From positions 1,798,001-1,862,000 of the forward strand of contig NZ_JALKBF010000001.1 of NCBI RefSeq assembly GCF_023016085.1: DNA of 64,000 nucleotides, in the 5' to 3' direction. Made by a program: the position numbers and the translations under genes. The notes under the pieces were generated by a model. The model was not told where the DNA came from. It worked only from the letters and a program-made list of their open reading frames with translations, and ran no database searches. How positions within the stretch are numbered: the first letter of the stretch is position 1; every line of letters starts with the position of its first letter. Shown piece after piece: positions 6,160 through 14,682 of this stretch. Origin of the DNA: Aliiroseovarius sp. F47248L (GTDB taxonomy: Bacteria > Pseudomonadota > Alphaproteobacteria > Rhodobacterales > Rhodobacteraceae).

Positions 6160-9072
6160 ATGGCCAAACAAAAAATTGCCGTGATCGGCGGCGGTGTGGG
6201 TGCGATTACGGCAGTGTATGCCATCACGCAAACGCCAGACTGGGACAAGAAATTCGATATCACCATTTACCAATTGGGTTGGCGTAATGGAGGCAAAGGC
6301 GCCAGCGGGCGCAATGCCGATTTCGGCCAGCGAATTGAAGAACACGGGCTGCATGTCTGGGCAGGTTTCTATGACAATGCCTTTCGCAATATGCGTCGTT
6401 GTTATGAGCAACTGGTCGATCTGGGGTTGCGCAAGGAAAGTGACCCACTGGGCACGATGGACAAAGCGTTCAAACCCCTGTCCCACTTATTCTTAGCCGA
6501 GCGGGTGCCAACAACATCGCTGGACGCAAACCAATGGCGCCCTTGGGTGATTGATTTACCCAGCAATGACAAACAGCCAGGTTCGGAAACTAAAGTGCCC
6601 AGCCCGTTCCAGATGATGATGAGCATTCTTGAGATCGTCATCGAATTTATGAAGAAGGGTGAACTGGAAGATGGGCCTCATCGCCAGTTGGGCATCGTAC
6701 TTCCCTCAGGATTGCAGGGGCACCATCAAGCTATTCTTAGCCACTTAAACTCAATGCCTGCTGATCCGGCAAAGCACACAACTCGCGATACCAATATCCT
6801 GCTGGACTTTATCATCGACGCACAGGCTGCTGTTCATGCGATGGAAACGCCTAAGAACATTCAGGACGACGCAAAGCGCCGCGGCTTGTATCTGGTTGAT
6901 ATCGGGCTGGCCTATATGCGTGGGGTCGTTGGGTCCGACACTTTTACCAGCGGGTATGATGTGCTTGATCAGTGGGAGTTTAAGGATTGGCTACGGATGA
7001 ACAAAGCAAGCGATCAGGCGTTGGATTGGGTTGCCATTCGCGGCTGCTATGATTTTGTGTTCGGCTTTCCGCTAGGCAACACCGACCGTCAGGGTGACAC
7101 CGGCGCGGGCACCGCAATTCGCGCCATGTCCCGCTTGATTTTCACCTATTCGACCGCAATCTTTCACAAGATGCAGGCCGGTATGGGCGACACAATCTTC
7201 GGCCCTTACTATCAAGTGTTGTCGGCCCTTGGCGTGAAGTTCGAATTCTTCTGCGCAGCCCGCGAATTGCACCTGAACGACACCGGCACGCGTATTGACC
7301 GCCTGTCAATGGTCCGTCAGGCCGAAGTGAAATCGGGACACTACCAACCCTTGGTCGACGTCGGAGGTCTCCCCTGCTGGCCATCCGAGCCGCTTTGGTC
7401 ACAGCTTGTGGATGGTGCAAAACTGAAGAAGCAAGGCGTTGATTTCGAATGCGAGAAATCGCTGCCAACCGGCGCGCCGTTCAAGCTGGAACGCGGCAAA
7501 GATTTCGACATTGTGCTTCTGGGTGCGTCGTTGGGTTCGCTACCCTATTTGACGCGCGAATTGTCAGCGACGTCAGACCGCTGGCGCATGATGCTGGATC
7601 GGGTGAAAACGGTTGGCACCCATGCCGCCCAACTGTGGCTGAAAAAATCTGCCAAGGATCTGGGGTGGGAGGCACAGGTGGAGGCGCATAATGACGCCAA
7701 GGCCATTCCTTCATCGCCCATGCGCACGATCATCACCGGATTTGCCGAACCTCTGGACACATGGGCGGACATGTCCCACCTGATCCAACACGAGGCTTGG
7801 CCCGATCCCGGTCCGACTTCAATTTCATACTTCTGCGCACCTGCGCTGGATGGTGAAACACTGGATGAATTCGACACAAATATCGCAACATGGATGGACA
7901 AAGACCTGCCGGATATTTGGCCCAACGCCAAAAAACGCGGCAAGTTCGACAAGGGGTTGTTCTATCAAAGCCCCGAGGCAGCGGTTTATTCCCGCGTCAA
8001 TATGTACGGGTCTGAACGCTATGTTCTATCGGTCACCAACAGCGTCTATCACCGACTTGCTCCATCCGAGAGCGGGTTCTCCAACCTGTATCTCGCGGGG
8101 GACTGGACGCGCTGTGGGCTGAACGCGGGCTGCGTTGAGGGCGCCACAATGTCCGGGATCGCCTGTGCGTCGGCCATTACGGGGGTCGACCTTCCGAATG
8201 TCGGTGCCGATGATATCCCGCGCGAAAACACCCTGCCTGAAAAGGCGATGTTTCAGACGAACTCGATTTCCGGAACCGCCTGGCCGCTGACACCATTCTT
8301 TGCGCGGGGCGAAATGACGGGCGTTTTCTTCTTCTATGAACGTCCGCGTGAAGAAGTGGCGGTAATGCTGCCCGATGGCATTTTCCTGGGTCACTGCCCG
8401 ATGGTACGACCGGGCTATCACCCGGTGGGCATGTCCTTTTGCAGCTACCACAATGTGCGCGGATCGTTCATTCCGAATTTTCTGGCCATGCGCCCATATG
8501 GCGAAGCGACATTCGCAATCCCCTATACACACACAGATGAAGGACTCTCCGCACCGCTTCTGTATCCGCGCCGACTTTACGTCAACAATGCCTCAGCCAT
8601 CTTCGCCGGCAAATTTTTCTATGCGATGCCCAAGTCAAACGCCGACATTAACGTGGAAAATTCCCGTTTCACCGCCTCGAATGCAGACGGGTTGTCGATT
8701 GAATACTGTGCCCAGCAGCATCGCGATCCCGTCGCCTTGTCGGGACATGCGGCCCACGGGGCCATATCGGACTTACTGGATATGACATTTGTCACCCGCA
8801 ATGCACGCGGGCGCATGTTTTATAACGCGTTCGATCTGCAACTGGACCGATCCTACGTTGCACCGGTCACTGGAGAAGTTTCGGTCACGGATCCCAGTGC
8901 AGACGGCTTTCCAAATACGCAAATGGATGTCAGGCCGCTTTTGGATGATCGCGGTCGGGGGCTTCCGGGTGCGTTCAGGATCTGGTGCTCATGGTCGATG
9001 ACCAACCCATTAGACAGCCGCCGCGTTAGACATGCGGCAGAAGCACGGTCCTGGGTCCGGCGCAACGATTGA
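6160..9072 (+). CDS. FAD-dependent amine-oxidase-like oxidoreductase fused to an acetoacetate-decarboxylase-like domain
   Basis: A 970-aa two-part protein. Residues 1 to about 690 form a phytoene-desaturase/amine-oxidase-like flavoenzyme: dinucleotide motif IAVIGGGVGA near the N-terminus, EEHGLHVWAGFYDNAFRN soon after, and the C-terminal FAD signature LYLAGDWTRCGLNAGCVEGA. The last 250 residues or so resemble acetoacetate decarboxylase-fold proteins (YGEATFAIPYTHTDEG, then NNASAIFAGKFFYAMPKSN). The catalytic lysine region is not convincingly conserved, so the tail may bind rather than decarboxylate. The start is the second of two close ATGs, seven bases after AAGGA. The stop overlaps the ribosome-binding site of the following cyclase gene, so the two are coupled. 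The substrate is unknown. Confidence 0.78.
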   Translation: MAKQKIAVIGGGVGAITAVYAITQTPDWDKKFDITIYQLGWRNGGKGASGRNADFGQRIEEHGLHVWAGFYDNAFRNMRRCYEQLVDLGLRKESDPLGTMDKAFKPLSHLFLAERVPTTSLDANQWRPWVIDLPSNDKQPGSETKVPSPFQMMMSILEIVIEFMKKGELEDGPHRQLGIVLPSGLQGHHQAILSHLNSMPADPAKHTTRDTNILLDFIIDAQAAVHAMETPKNIQDDAKRRGLYLVDIGLAYMRGVVGSDTFTSGYDVLDQWEFKDWLRMNKASDQALDWVAIRGCYDFVFGFPLGNTDRQGDTGAGTAIRAMSRLIFTYSTAIFHKMQAGMGDTIFGPYYQVLSALGVKFEFFCAARELHLNDTGTRIDRLSMVRQAEVKSGHYQPLVDVGGLPCWPSEPLWSQLVDGAKLKKQGVDFECEKSLPTGAPFKLERGKDFDIVLLGASLGSLPYLTRELSATSDRWRMMLDRVKTVGTHAAQLWLKKSAKDLGWEAQVEAHNDAKAIPSSPMRTIITGFAEPLDTWADMSHLIQHEAWPDPGPTSISYFCAPALDGETLDEFDTNIATWMDKDLPDIWPNAKKRGKFDKGLFYQSPEAAVYSRVNMYGSERYVLSVTNSVYHRLAPSESGFSNLYLAGDWTRCGLNAGCVEGATMSGIACASAITGVDLPNVGADDIPRENTLPEKAMFQTNSISGTAWPLTPFFARGEMTGVFFFYERPREEVAVMLPDGIFLGHCPMVRPGYHPVGMSFCSYHNVRGSFIPNFLAMRPYGEATFAIPYTHTDEGLSAPLLYPRRLYVNNASAIFAGKFFYAMPKSNADINVENSRFTASNADGLSIEYCAQQHRDPVALSGHAAHGAISDLLDMTFVTRNARGRMFYNAFDLQLDRSYVAPVTGEVSVTDPSADGFPNTQMDVRPLLDDRGRGLPGAFRIWCSWSMTNPLDSRRVRHAAEARSWVRRND

Positions 9073-9114
9073 GGATATAATGCAGGTTATTAGAGGATAT
9101 AATGCAGGTTATTA
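9071..9114 (+). repeat. 22-bp tandem duplication of ribosome-binding site and start codon
   Basis: Two identical 22-bp units (9071-9092 and 9093-9114) each carry GAGG, five or so spacer bases and ATGCAGGTTATTA. The second ATG (9102) starts the cyclase. The first ATG (9080) opens an 11-codon peptide in another frame that ends with TAA at 9113-9115, inside the cyclase start, overlapping it by 14 nt. Confidence 0.9.
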
Positions 9115-9115
9115 A
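9080..9115 (+). CDS. Possible 11-residue leader peptide (upstream ORF)
   Basis: Created by the tandem duplication: MQVIRGYNAGY then stop. It has the same ribosome-binding site and first four codons as the cyclase. It could compete with or reinitiate into the cyclase start. There is no evidence that the peptide itself is functional; it is listed because the arrangement is exact. Confidence 0.3.
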   Translation: MQVIRGYNAGY

Positions 9116-11981
9116 TTGCTTGGCATGTTCCGAGCCGCTGGTTCAGGGTGCAAAATTCTGTGGGCACTGCGGTGCAGAAGCGGTTCTGGACGCACAGAAC
9201 CCCGAATTACGCGTTTTGACAATCCAATTTGTCGATCTGGTCGGGTCGACCGCTTATGCCAATTCAGCCGAGCTTGAGGACTACGACGACACAATCGCAG
9301 CGTTCCACGCGCTGGTCAGCAATGTGGTCACAACCTATCGCGGCACCGTCTTGCAACGCTATGGCGATGGTGTCCTGTCATGTTTTGGGCTGGGCCATGA
9401 CGGGGAAGATTCCGCGCTTTCCGCTATTGCTGCCGGTCTGTCCATTGCAAAAAGCGCCCCGGATAAACTGCACGGCCATAATGTTCGCGTCGGGATCGAC
9501 AGCGGTCAGGTCATGTGCCGGGTGGGCCAAACCGGCACACTTTTCCCGCAATTGGCAGGGTTGCATGTCAATCGCGCAGCCCGCTTGCAGGAACAAGCCC
9601 AAACCGGTGGCGTCGTTATCTCGGGCGAAACACAATCGTTCTTGTCGCGGTTGGCAAAGCTGGACATCACGTCGCATGAACAACTTGCTCTGAAAGGCAT
9701 CGACCAGCCTGTTGAAATAATCGGCGTAACTGGCTTTACATTTCTTGAGCAATCGGACAGTGGCAGAAAGCTCCTTGAGCGCGAGAGCGAACTGTCAACC
9801 CTAATGGGAAGTACAGCGACAACCTTCGCACTGGTTGGGCCTGCCGGAATCGGCAAGTCAGCGGTGCTGAATGAACTGGTCCACCGCCTTGATACGACGC
9901 CCGTCATCTGTTTGGACGCACGGGCAAATCTCAGCCAAACAGCGCTGTTTCCCGTGATAGAGGCCGTGCGAAGCGAGCTTTCCCTCACCGACGCCTCGCC
10001 TCCAAGCGTGTTGCTGGCAGGCCTATCAGGCATCGGTTTCGCCCCCTCTGAGCAAGACCTGAACCTGATGGCTTCCGTTCTGGGCCTTCGTGATGCAACG
10101 CCAGTGCGTCTTCCTCCGGAACAACAAAAAGCACGCCGAATTGAATTGATGACCGAAGCCCTGCACAGGCTGGCTCAACACAAGAAGGCGGCATTGGCAT
10201 TCGACGACTTTCACTGGGTGGATGAAGAAAGTGCAACCGTCCTTCGCAAACTGATCAACGATCCAGGGTTCACGAACCGAATAGTTATCACCAGCCGACG
10301 TTGTGACCAGATGACCACGTTGATTGACGAAGCAGATATCCAAGCGATCGACCTTCAACCATTGTCTGACACGGCTGCTTATGATGCGCTTGCCGCATAT
10401 AAAGAATTGAAGGATGAAACGCGTCGCAGCATCATTTCCGGCGCAGAGGGTAACCCGTTGTTCCTGTTGGCTTTGGCAGAGCGTTCTCGCCAACTGGGCA
10501 ATCAAGCCGGTAATCTGCCCTTGCCCCAAACCATCGAAGCAACTTTCCAAGCAATCATCGACGGACTTGGTCCTTTGAAAGATGTAGTTCAATGTCTTTC
10601 AATCTTGGGGCGTGTTTTTGATCCTGAACATGCAAAGTTCCTGTTGTCCGACCGAACCGGTATCGAAGACGAACTGCGTGTTCTGACCATCAACGGTGTT
10701 CTACACAAGCGGCGCGATGGTTTGACATTTGACCACATCCTTTTGCGCGATGCCGCCTATGAGATGCTGCCCGGAAAGCGCCGCCGCGCCCTTCATCTGC
10801 AATTTGCTGATCAGTTGCGACAGGAAGAACCAGAACTTGTTGCCCGATTGCCAGAGCTGCTGGCCGACCATATTCTGGCTGCCAAAGCCCACGATCAGAT
10901 CCCGTCAGCCTGTATCGCTGCGGGTGTCCGAATGTTGATGGCGGCCAACTTCGACCCGGCCATCAAATATCTGGACAGTGCACAGGTTGATATGGAGAAG
11001 CAGGCGAAGGGTAAGTTCGTCACGCGGGAAGAATACCTCCCGGTTTTATCGCTGCATGCCAGTGCCTTGGTACAACGACTGGGATTTTCTCATCCGAATG
11101 TATTGGACAGCTATAAAAAGCTCGAAAGTGCAATCAGCTACGCCAAGGGCACCGACCGACAACGGATGATCACGCTCTACGGCCTGTTCGCTCATCGTAT
11201 CATCAGCGGCGAAGTCCGTTCCAGCCGTGAATTGGTTGACCAAATGGAAAAGCTAACCAAACACGGGTCTGATGAACTTTCCGTCTTGTGGTTGGTTAAC
11301 AAAACCGCTCAAGAGCTTTATTCCGGTGAATTCGAAGCGGCCGAGAACAGCAGTAATGCGTTGAAAAACCTCTATCGCTCAGAAGATCATGGGATGCTGT
11401 TTGTCGAAATCGGTGCAGACCCCTTGGCTGCGGTCCTGTCGGCAGATGCGCATATCCTTATTCGCAAAGGTGACAAGACTGGCGCTGTAGAAGCGATTGC
11501 GGCCGCAAAAAGCCACCTAAACGCGATCGGCGCAACAACGCAGTTGCCTTGGATTCATATTTTTGGGGCACAGGCATATTTTGAAGGCGGTCATTTGCCG
11601 CTTGCCTTGGCCGAAATCCAGACCGGCATTGAAATTGCTGACGAGCAGAATGCCGGATTCTGGTCGTTGATTGGACGGTTGTGGCAATCACTGCTTAGAG
11701 TTTATGACGGCGATCTGGAGGCTGCACCTATGTTCGAAGGCTTTATCAGCCATGCCAGTGCCATCGGCGCCCAGTTAAATCTGCCATTTTACAATGCTGT
11801 GCTGGCTAAGGTGAAAGCTGCGAATGGCGATCTGGAGGACGCTCAGGATTTGATCAAGCAAGCCGAAGAGATGATCGAAACACGCGGCGAACGTGAATGG
11901 ATGTCTCGTTTCGAAGCAATCCGTGCGGACATCGAAAAAAGCGGGCGGTCGGCGCCTCCGGGTCGGACAACCCGGAGTTGA
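9102..11981 (+). CDS. Zinc-ribbon / class III nucleotide cyclase / AAA ATPase / TPR signalling protein
   Basis: A 959-aa multidomain protein. A zinc ribbon (C6, C9, C20, C23) is followed by a class III cyclase catalytic domain at about 36-205 with both metal aspartates (D45 in FVDLVGST, D89 in YGDGVLSCFG) and the transition-state pair N157/R161 in VNRAARL. The purine-specifying lysine is Q85, as in many AAA-linked cyclases. An AAA/NB-ARC-like ATPase follows (Walker A GPAGIGKS at 246-253; Walker B ALAFDDFHWVD), then a helical TPR-like C-terminal half. It probably makes cAMP in response to an unknown signal. It is coupled to the FAD/ADC gene and faces a CRP-family gene. Confidence 0.87.
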   Translation: MQVINCLACSEPLVQGAKFCGHCGAEAVLDAQNPELRVLTIQFVDLVGSTAYANSAELEDYDDTIAAFHALVSNVVTTYRGTVLQRYGDGVLSCFGLGHDGEDSALSAIAAGLSIAKSAPDKLHGHNVRVGIDSGQVMCRVGQTGTLFPQLAGLHVNRAARLQEQAQTGGVVISGETQSFLSRLAKLDITSHEQLALKGIDQPVEIIGVTGFTFLEQSDSGRKLLERESELSTLMGSTATTFALVGPAGIGKSAVLNELVHRLDTTPVICLDARANLSQTALFPVIEAVRSELSLTDASPPSVLLAGLSGIGFAPSEQDLNLMASVLGLRDATPVRLPPEQQKARRIELMTEALHRLAQHKKAALAFDDFHWVDEESATVLRKLINDPGFTNRIVITSRRCDQMTTLIDEADIQAIDLQPLSDTAAYDALAAYKELKDETRRSIISGAEGNPLFLLALAERSRQLGNQAGNLPLPQTIEATFQAIIDGLGPLKDVVQCLSILGRVFDPEHAKFLLSDRTGIEDELRVLTINGVLHKRRDGLTFDHILLRDAAYEMLPGKRRRALHLQFADQLRQEEPELVARLPELLADHILAAKAHDQIPSACIAAGVRMLMAANFDPAIKYLDSAQVDMEKQAKGKFVTREEYLPVLSLHASALVQRLGFSHPNVLDSYKKLESAISYAKGTDRQRMITLYGLFAHRIISGEVRSSRELVDQMEKLTKHGSDELSVLWLVNKTAQELYSGEFEAAENSSNALKNLYRSEDHGMLFVEIGADPLAAVLSADAHILIRKGDKTGAVEAIAAAKSHLNAIGATTQLPWIHIFGAQAYFEGGHLPLALAEIQTGIEIADEQNAGFWSLIGRLWQSLLRVYDGDLEAAPMFEGFISHASAIGAQLNLPFYNAVLAKVKAANGDLEDAQDLIKQAEEMIETRGEREWMSRFEAIRADIEKSGRSAPPGRTTRS

Positions 11982-12297
11982 CGTAGCGCCTTCACCACTC
12001 ACGGCCACCATAATTGATGTAGCCCTACCCGACCGTCATCTGTCAGGTGGAAGCACCCCAGAAATGTCCGGCAGAAGCCGGGATGTAATGTCGCTCCAAC
12101 GCCGCAATGCGGCCACCCAAAGCGATACCTTGCTAAGTTATCGTGCTAAAAAACCTTTTGTTTTAGGGCCTTCAGCGCTTCCACCTCTATGTATAAGCGC
12201 AAATTGCGTCAAAACTTGTGACGCAGGTCACACTTGCAGACATGTTTGCAGCGAATATGTGATTATTTCATGAAAGGCGCAGTTATCCGCATCATTT
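11982..12297. other. Convergent intergenic region without a gene
   Basis: This 316-bp gap lies between the 3' ends of the cyclase and CRP-family genes. It contains a small GCCGC/GCGGC hairpin at 12101-12113, a GCGTCA/TGACGC hairpin at 12206-12224, and a perfect CRP-type site at 12217-12232. No reading frame with a credible start was found. Confidence 0.5.
12217..12232. promoter_or_regulatory. Perfect CRP-type binding site TGTGA-N6-TCACA
   Basis: TGTGACGCAGGTCACA matches both CRP half-sites exactly with the correct six-base spacing. It overlaps one arm of a GCGTCA/TGACGC hairpin (12206-12224). It lies 66 bases beyond the CRP-family gene's stop and 236 beyond the cyclase stop, with no gene start beside it. 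The neighbouring regulator keeps the R-E-x-x-x-R recognition pattern that reads TGTGA. Confidence 0.6.
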
Positions 12298-12951
12298 TCA
12301 ATCGCCATCATTTAACGCGATGTCTTCCAGCGCATTCAGATTCGTAACAACGACCGCCCCTTTTTCAAACTGCGCAATTCCGTCCTTGGCCCATATGCGC
12401 AACTGTCGGTTTACGTTTTCACGTGTCAACCCTGCATAAGCCCCTAGCCAACTTTGACTGACCTGAACCCGGTTGTTTCCAGCTTCCGCATTCTGATCTT
12501 TCAACAGACGCAGAACGCAGCTGGCCAGTCGCGACCGACCGCTGGCCAGTGCCTTCAGTTCAAACATCTCAGACGCATTGCGGGCTTTCTGGCAGAGGGC
12601 CATAATGACAAGAATGGCGCTGTCGCCATCCTCTCTCAGGATTTGCAGAACTTCACGGCGGGCCACTTCCAAACCAATTACCGGTTCGACAGCGACAACA
12701 TCGGCGCTGCGCGGTCCGCCATCCAAACAAGCGATGTCACCTATAACTTCACCTGCGCCGACCAGACCCAGAATGGACTTCTGGCCCGTTGCGGTGGTGA
12801 TGCTGACTTCCGCTTGTCCCGATTCCATGATCAGCAATGATGCCCCAGGATCACCATGGCTGAAAATCTGTGCACCTTTCTTGAAGTCACATCGCCGCCC
12901 TTTTTCAGCAAGTAACTCAAGTGTTTGACGCTCTAGCGCTTCGATGACCAT
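12298..12951 (-). CDS. CRP/FNR-family transcriptional regulator
   Basis: A 217-aa protein with an N-terminal cyclic-nucleotide-binding beta roll and a C-terminal winged helix. In the phosphate-binding cassette, R81-S82 (GGPRSADV) match CRP Arg82-Ser83, while the usual glutamate is aspartate (GDI at 71-73). The recognition helix LTRENVNRQL has R177, E178 and R182, the R-E-x-x-x-R spacing used by CRP for TGTGA. There is no FNR-type cysteine cluster. The start was set at the ATG five bases after GGGGGG. Convergent with the cyclase gene; together they look like a cAMP signal producer and reader. Confidence 0.85.
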   Translation of the reverse strand: MVIEALERQTLELLAEKGRRCDFKKGAQIFSHGDPGASLLIMESGQAEVSITTATGQKSILGLVGAGEVIGDIACLDGGPRSADVVAVEPVIGLEVARREVLQILREDGDSAILVIMALCQKARNASEMFELKALASGRSRLASCVLRLLKDQNAEAGNNRVQVSQSWLGAYAGLTRENVNRQLRIWAKDGIAQFEKGAVVVTNLNALEDIALNDGD

Positions 12952-13084
12952 GTTGCCCCCCACGATAACGCCGACACCAAGCACTCAGCGTCGAAACTGA
13001 CCTGATGCTTAAATCAGATAATCGCAAAGGGAAACATGTTTGCGCCCGCTATCCGGATCAATCGAACGGGTGTTCAGACACCTG

Positions 13085-13825
13085 CTAAAGTGAGGCTTCC
13101 AGCAATTGCTTTGAATATGGATGCTCGGCGTTCATGTGCCTGAGCACATCAACATCCAGCACCTCGACAATCTCGCCATCCTTCATCACCGCAAGACGGT
13201 CGCACATATGGCCCACCACAGAAAGGTCATGGGACACCATCACATAAGTCAGGTTGTGCACCATACGCAAGTCTGCCAGCAGGTTCAGAATTTCTGCCTG
13301 CACCGACACATCCAGCGCCGAGGTGGGTTCGTCAAGCAAAAGCAAATCTGGTTCCGGTGCAAGAGCACGGGCAATCGCCACACGCTGCCGTTGACCACCA
13401 GAAAGCTGATGTGGGTACCGAAAGCGGAATTTCTGCCCCAGCCCCACGTCGTCCAACAGCTTTACCACCCGCGCGTCAATATCTTTAAACCCATGCAGAT
13501 GTAAGGTTTCACCCAAGACCTGATCAACCGAATGGCGCGGGTGAAGCGAGGCATAGGGGTCCTGAAACACCATCTGAACGGTTTTGAAGAACGACTTGGG
13601 CCGTTTGTGCCCAATCACCTGACCCTCAACCGTGATTTTGCCCGACCAATCGGGCGCCAAGCCGGTTATGGCACGCAAGATCGTAGACTTTCCCGACCCA
13701 CTTTCCCCAACCAAACCGAAACTTTCACCCTGCGCCACATCGAATGTGGCATGTTTGACGGCGTCCACCCGGTCGCGATGGGTGCCGAACCAGACGTTCA
13801 GGTCCTGAACTTCTAACATCTTCAT
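13085..13825 (-). CDS. dppF: Dipeptide/oligopeptide ABC transporter ATPase, second subunit
   Basis: A 246-aa ABC ATPase with Walker A GESGSGKST, signature LSGGQRQRVAIARAL and Walker B LLLLDEPTSALD, so it is catalytically complete. It powers the peptide importer encoded upstream. Its ATG overlaps the stop of the preceding ATPase by 4 nt (ATGA), which decided the start over a longer frame. It is shorter than typical DppF (about 330 aa) because it lacks the C-terminal OppF extension that follows the core domain. It is the last gene of the dipeptidase-transporter operon. Confidence 0.87.
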   Translation of the reverse strand: MKMLEVQDLNVWFGTHRDRVDAVKHATFDVAQGESFGLVGESGSGKSTILRAITGLAPDWSGKITVEGQVIGHKRPKSFFKTVQMVFQDPYASLHPRHSVDQVLGETLHLHGFKDIDARVVKLLDDVGLGQKFRFRYPHQLSGGQRQRVAIARALAPEPDLLLLDEPTSALDVSVQAEILNLLADLRMVHNLTYVMVSHDLSVVGHMCDRLAVMKDGEIVEVLDVDVLRHMNAEHPYSKQLLEASL

Positions 13826-14682
13826 ACGCGACCACTCACACTTGGTGCTTCGGACCACGCGGGGTCACGCTGCAACACTTCAAGCCGGTCGCGTGGCGCG
13901 TCCAGCCGGGGAAGTGAGTTCAGCAGTCCGCGGGTGTAGGGGTGCTTGGCCTCATGCAACTTGTCAGCATCACATACCTCGACAATGCGGCCCGCATACA
14001 TGATCAAGACCCGGTCACAGAAATCGGCGACAAGGTTCAGGTCGTGACTGATAAAGATCAGGCCCATGCCGCGTTCCTTCACCAACTTGTCCATGATATC
14101 CAACACTTGTCGCTGCACGGACACATCCAGCGCTGATGTCGGTTCGTCCGCAATCAAAATTTCGGGGTTCGGGATCAGCATCATTGCGATCATGATCCGC
14201 TGGCCCATCCCGCCTGACATCTCGTGTGGGTAAGCGCGCATGACCCGTTCGGGGTCTCGGATTGACACGGCTTCAAGCATCTCAAGTGACTTGTTGTATG
14301 CCTCAGACTTTGAGGCTTTGCTGTGCAGACGATAGGCTTCGATGATCTGGTCGCCGATGGTCATCACCGGGTTCAGCGAGAATTTGGGATCTTGCATCAC
14401 CATGCTGATCCGTTGCCCGCGCACATCTCGCATTTCCTTTTCGGTCTTGCCCAGCAGGTTGACGCCCTCAAGGTTGATGTGATCGGCTTCAACGATTCCC
14501 GGTGGCCGGATCAGGCGCAGGATGGCGCGGCCCGTCATCGACTTACCGGACCCGCTTTCGCCTACGATCCCCAACCGCTCGCGCCCCAATGCGAAAGACA
14601 CTCCACGCACGGCGTCAAACACCCCATGGCGGGACGGGAATTTCACCCACAAGTTTTCAACGTCAAGAAGGATGCTCATCAT
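13822..14682 (-). CDS. dppD: Dipeptide/oligopeptide ABC transporter ATPase, first subunit
   Basis: A 286-aa ABC ATPase with Walker A GESGSGKSM, signature MSGGMGQRIMIAMML and Walker B ILIADEPTSALDVS. The tail carries the oligopeptide-type extension (HPYTRGLLNSLPRLD). The start overlaps the permease stop by 4 nt; a second ATG follows directly and could be used instead. It pairs with the next ATPase to form the heterodimeric motor. Confidence 0.87.
   Translation of the reverse strand: MMSILLDVENLWVKFPSRHGVFDAVRGVSFALGRERLGIVGESGSGKSMTGRAILRLIRPPGIVEADHINLEGVNLLGKTEKEMRDVRGQRISMVMQDPKFSLNPVMTIGDQIIEAYRLHSKASKSEAYNKSLEMLEAVSIRDPERVMRAYPHEMSGGMGQRIMIAMMLIPNPEILIADEPTSALDVSVQRQVLDIMDKLVKERGMGLIFISHDLNLVADFCDRVLIMYAGRIVEVCDADKLHEAKHPYTRGLLNSLPRLDAPRDRLEVLQRDPAWSEAPSVSGRV

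Noticed and set aside
12454..12840. A 128-codon plus-strand frame behind the perfect CRP site, as the gene it could control
   Set aside because: It is entirely antisense to the CRP-family gene and lacks a ribosome-binding site; a non-coding or antisense transcript would be more plausible.
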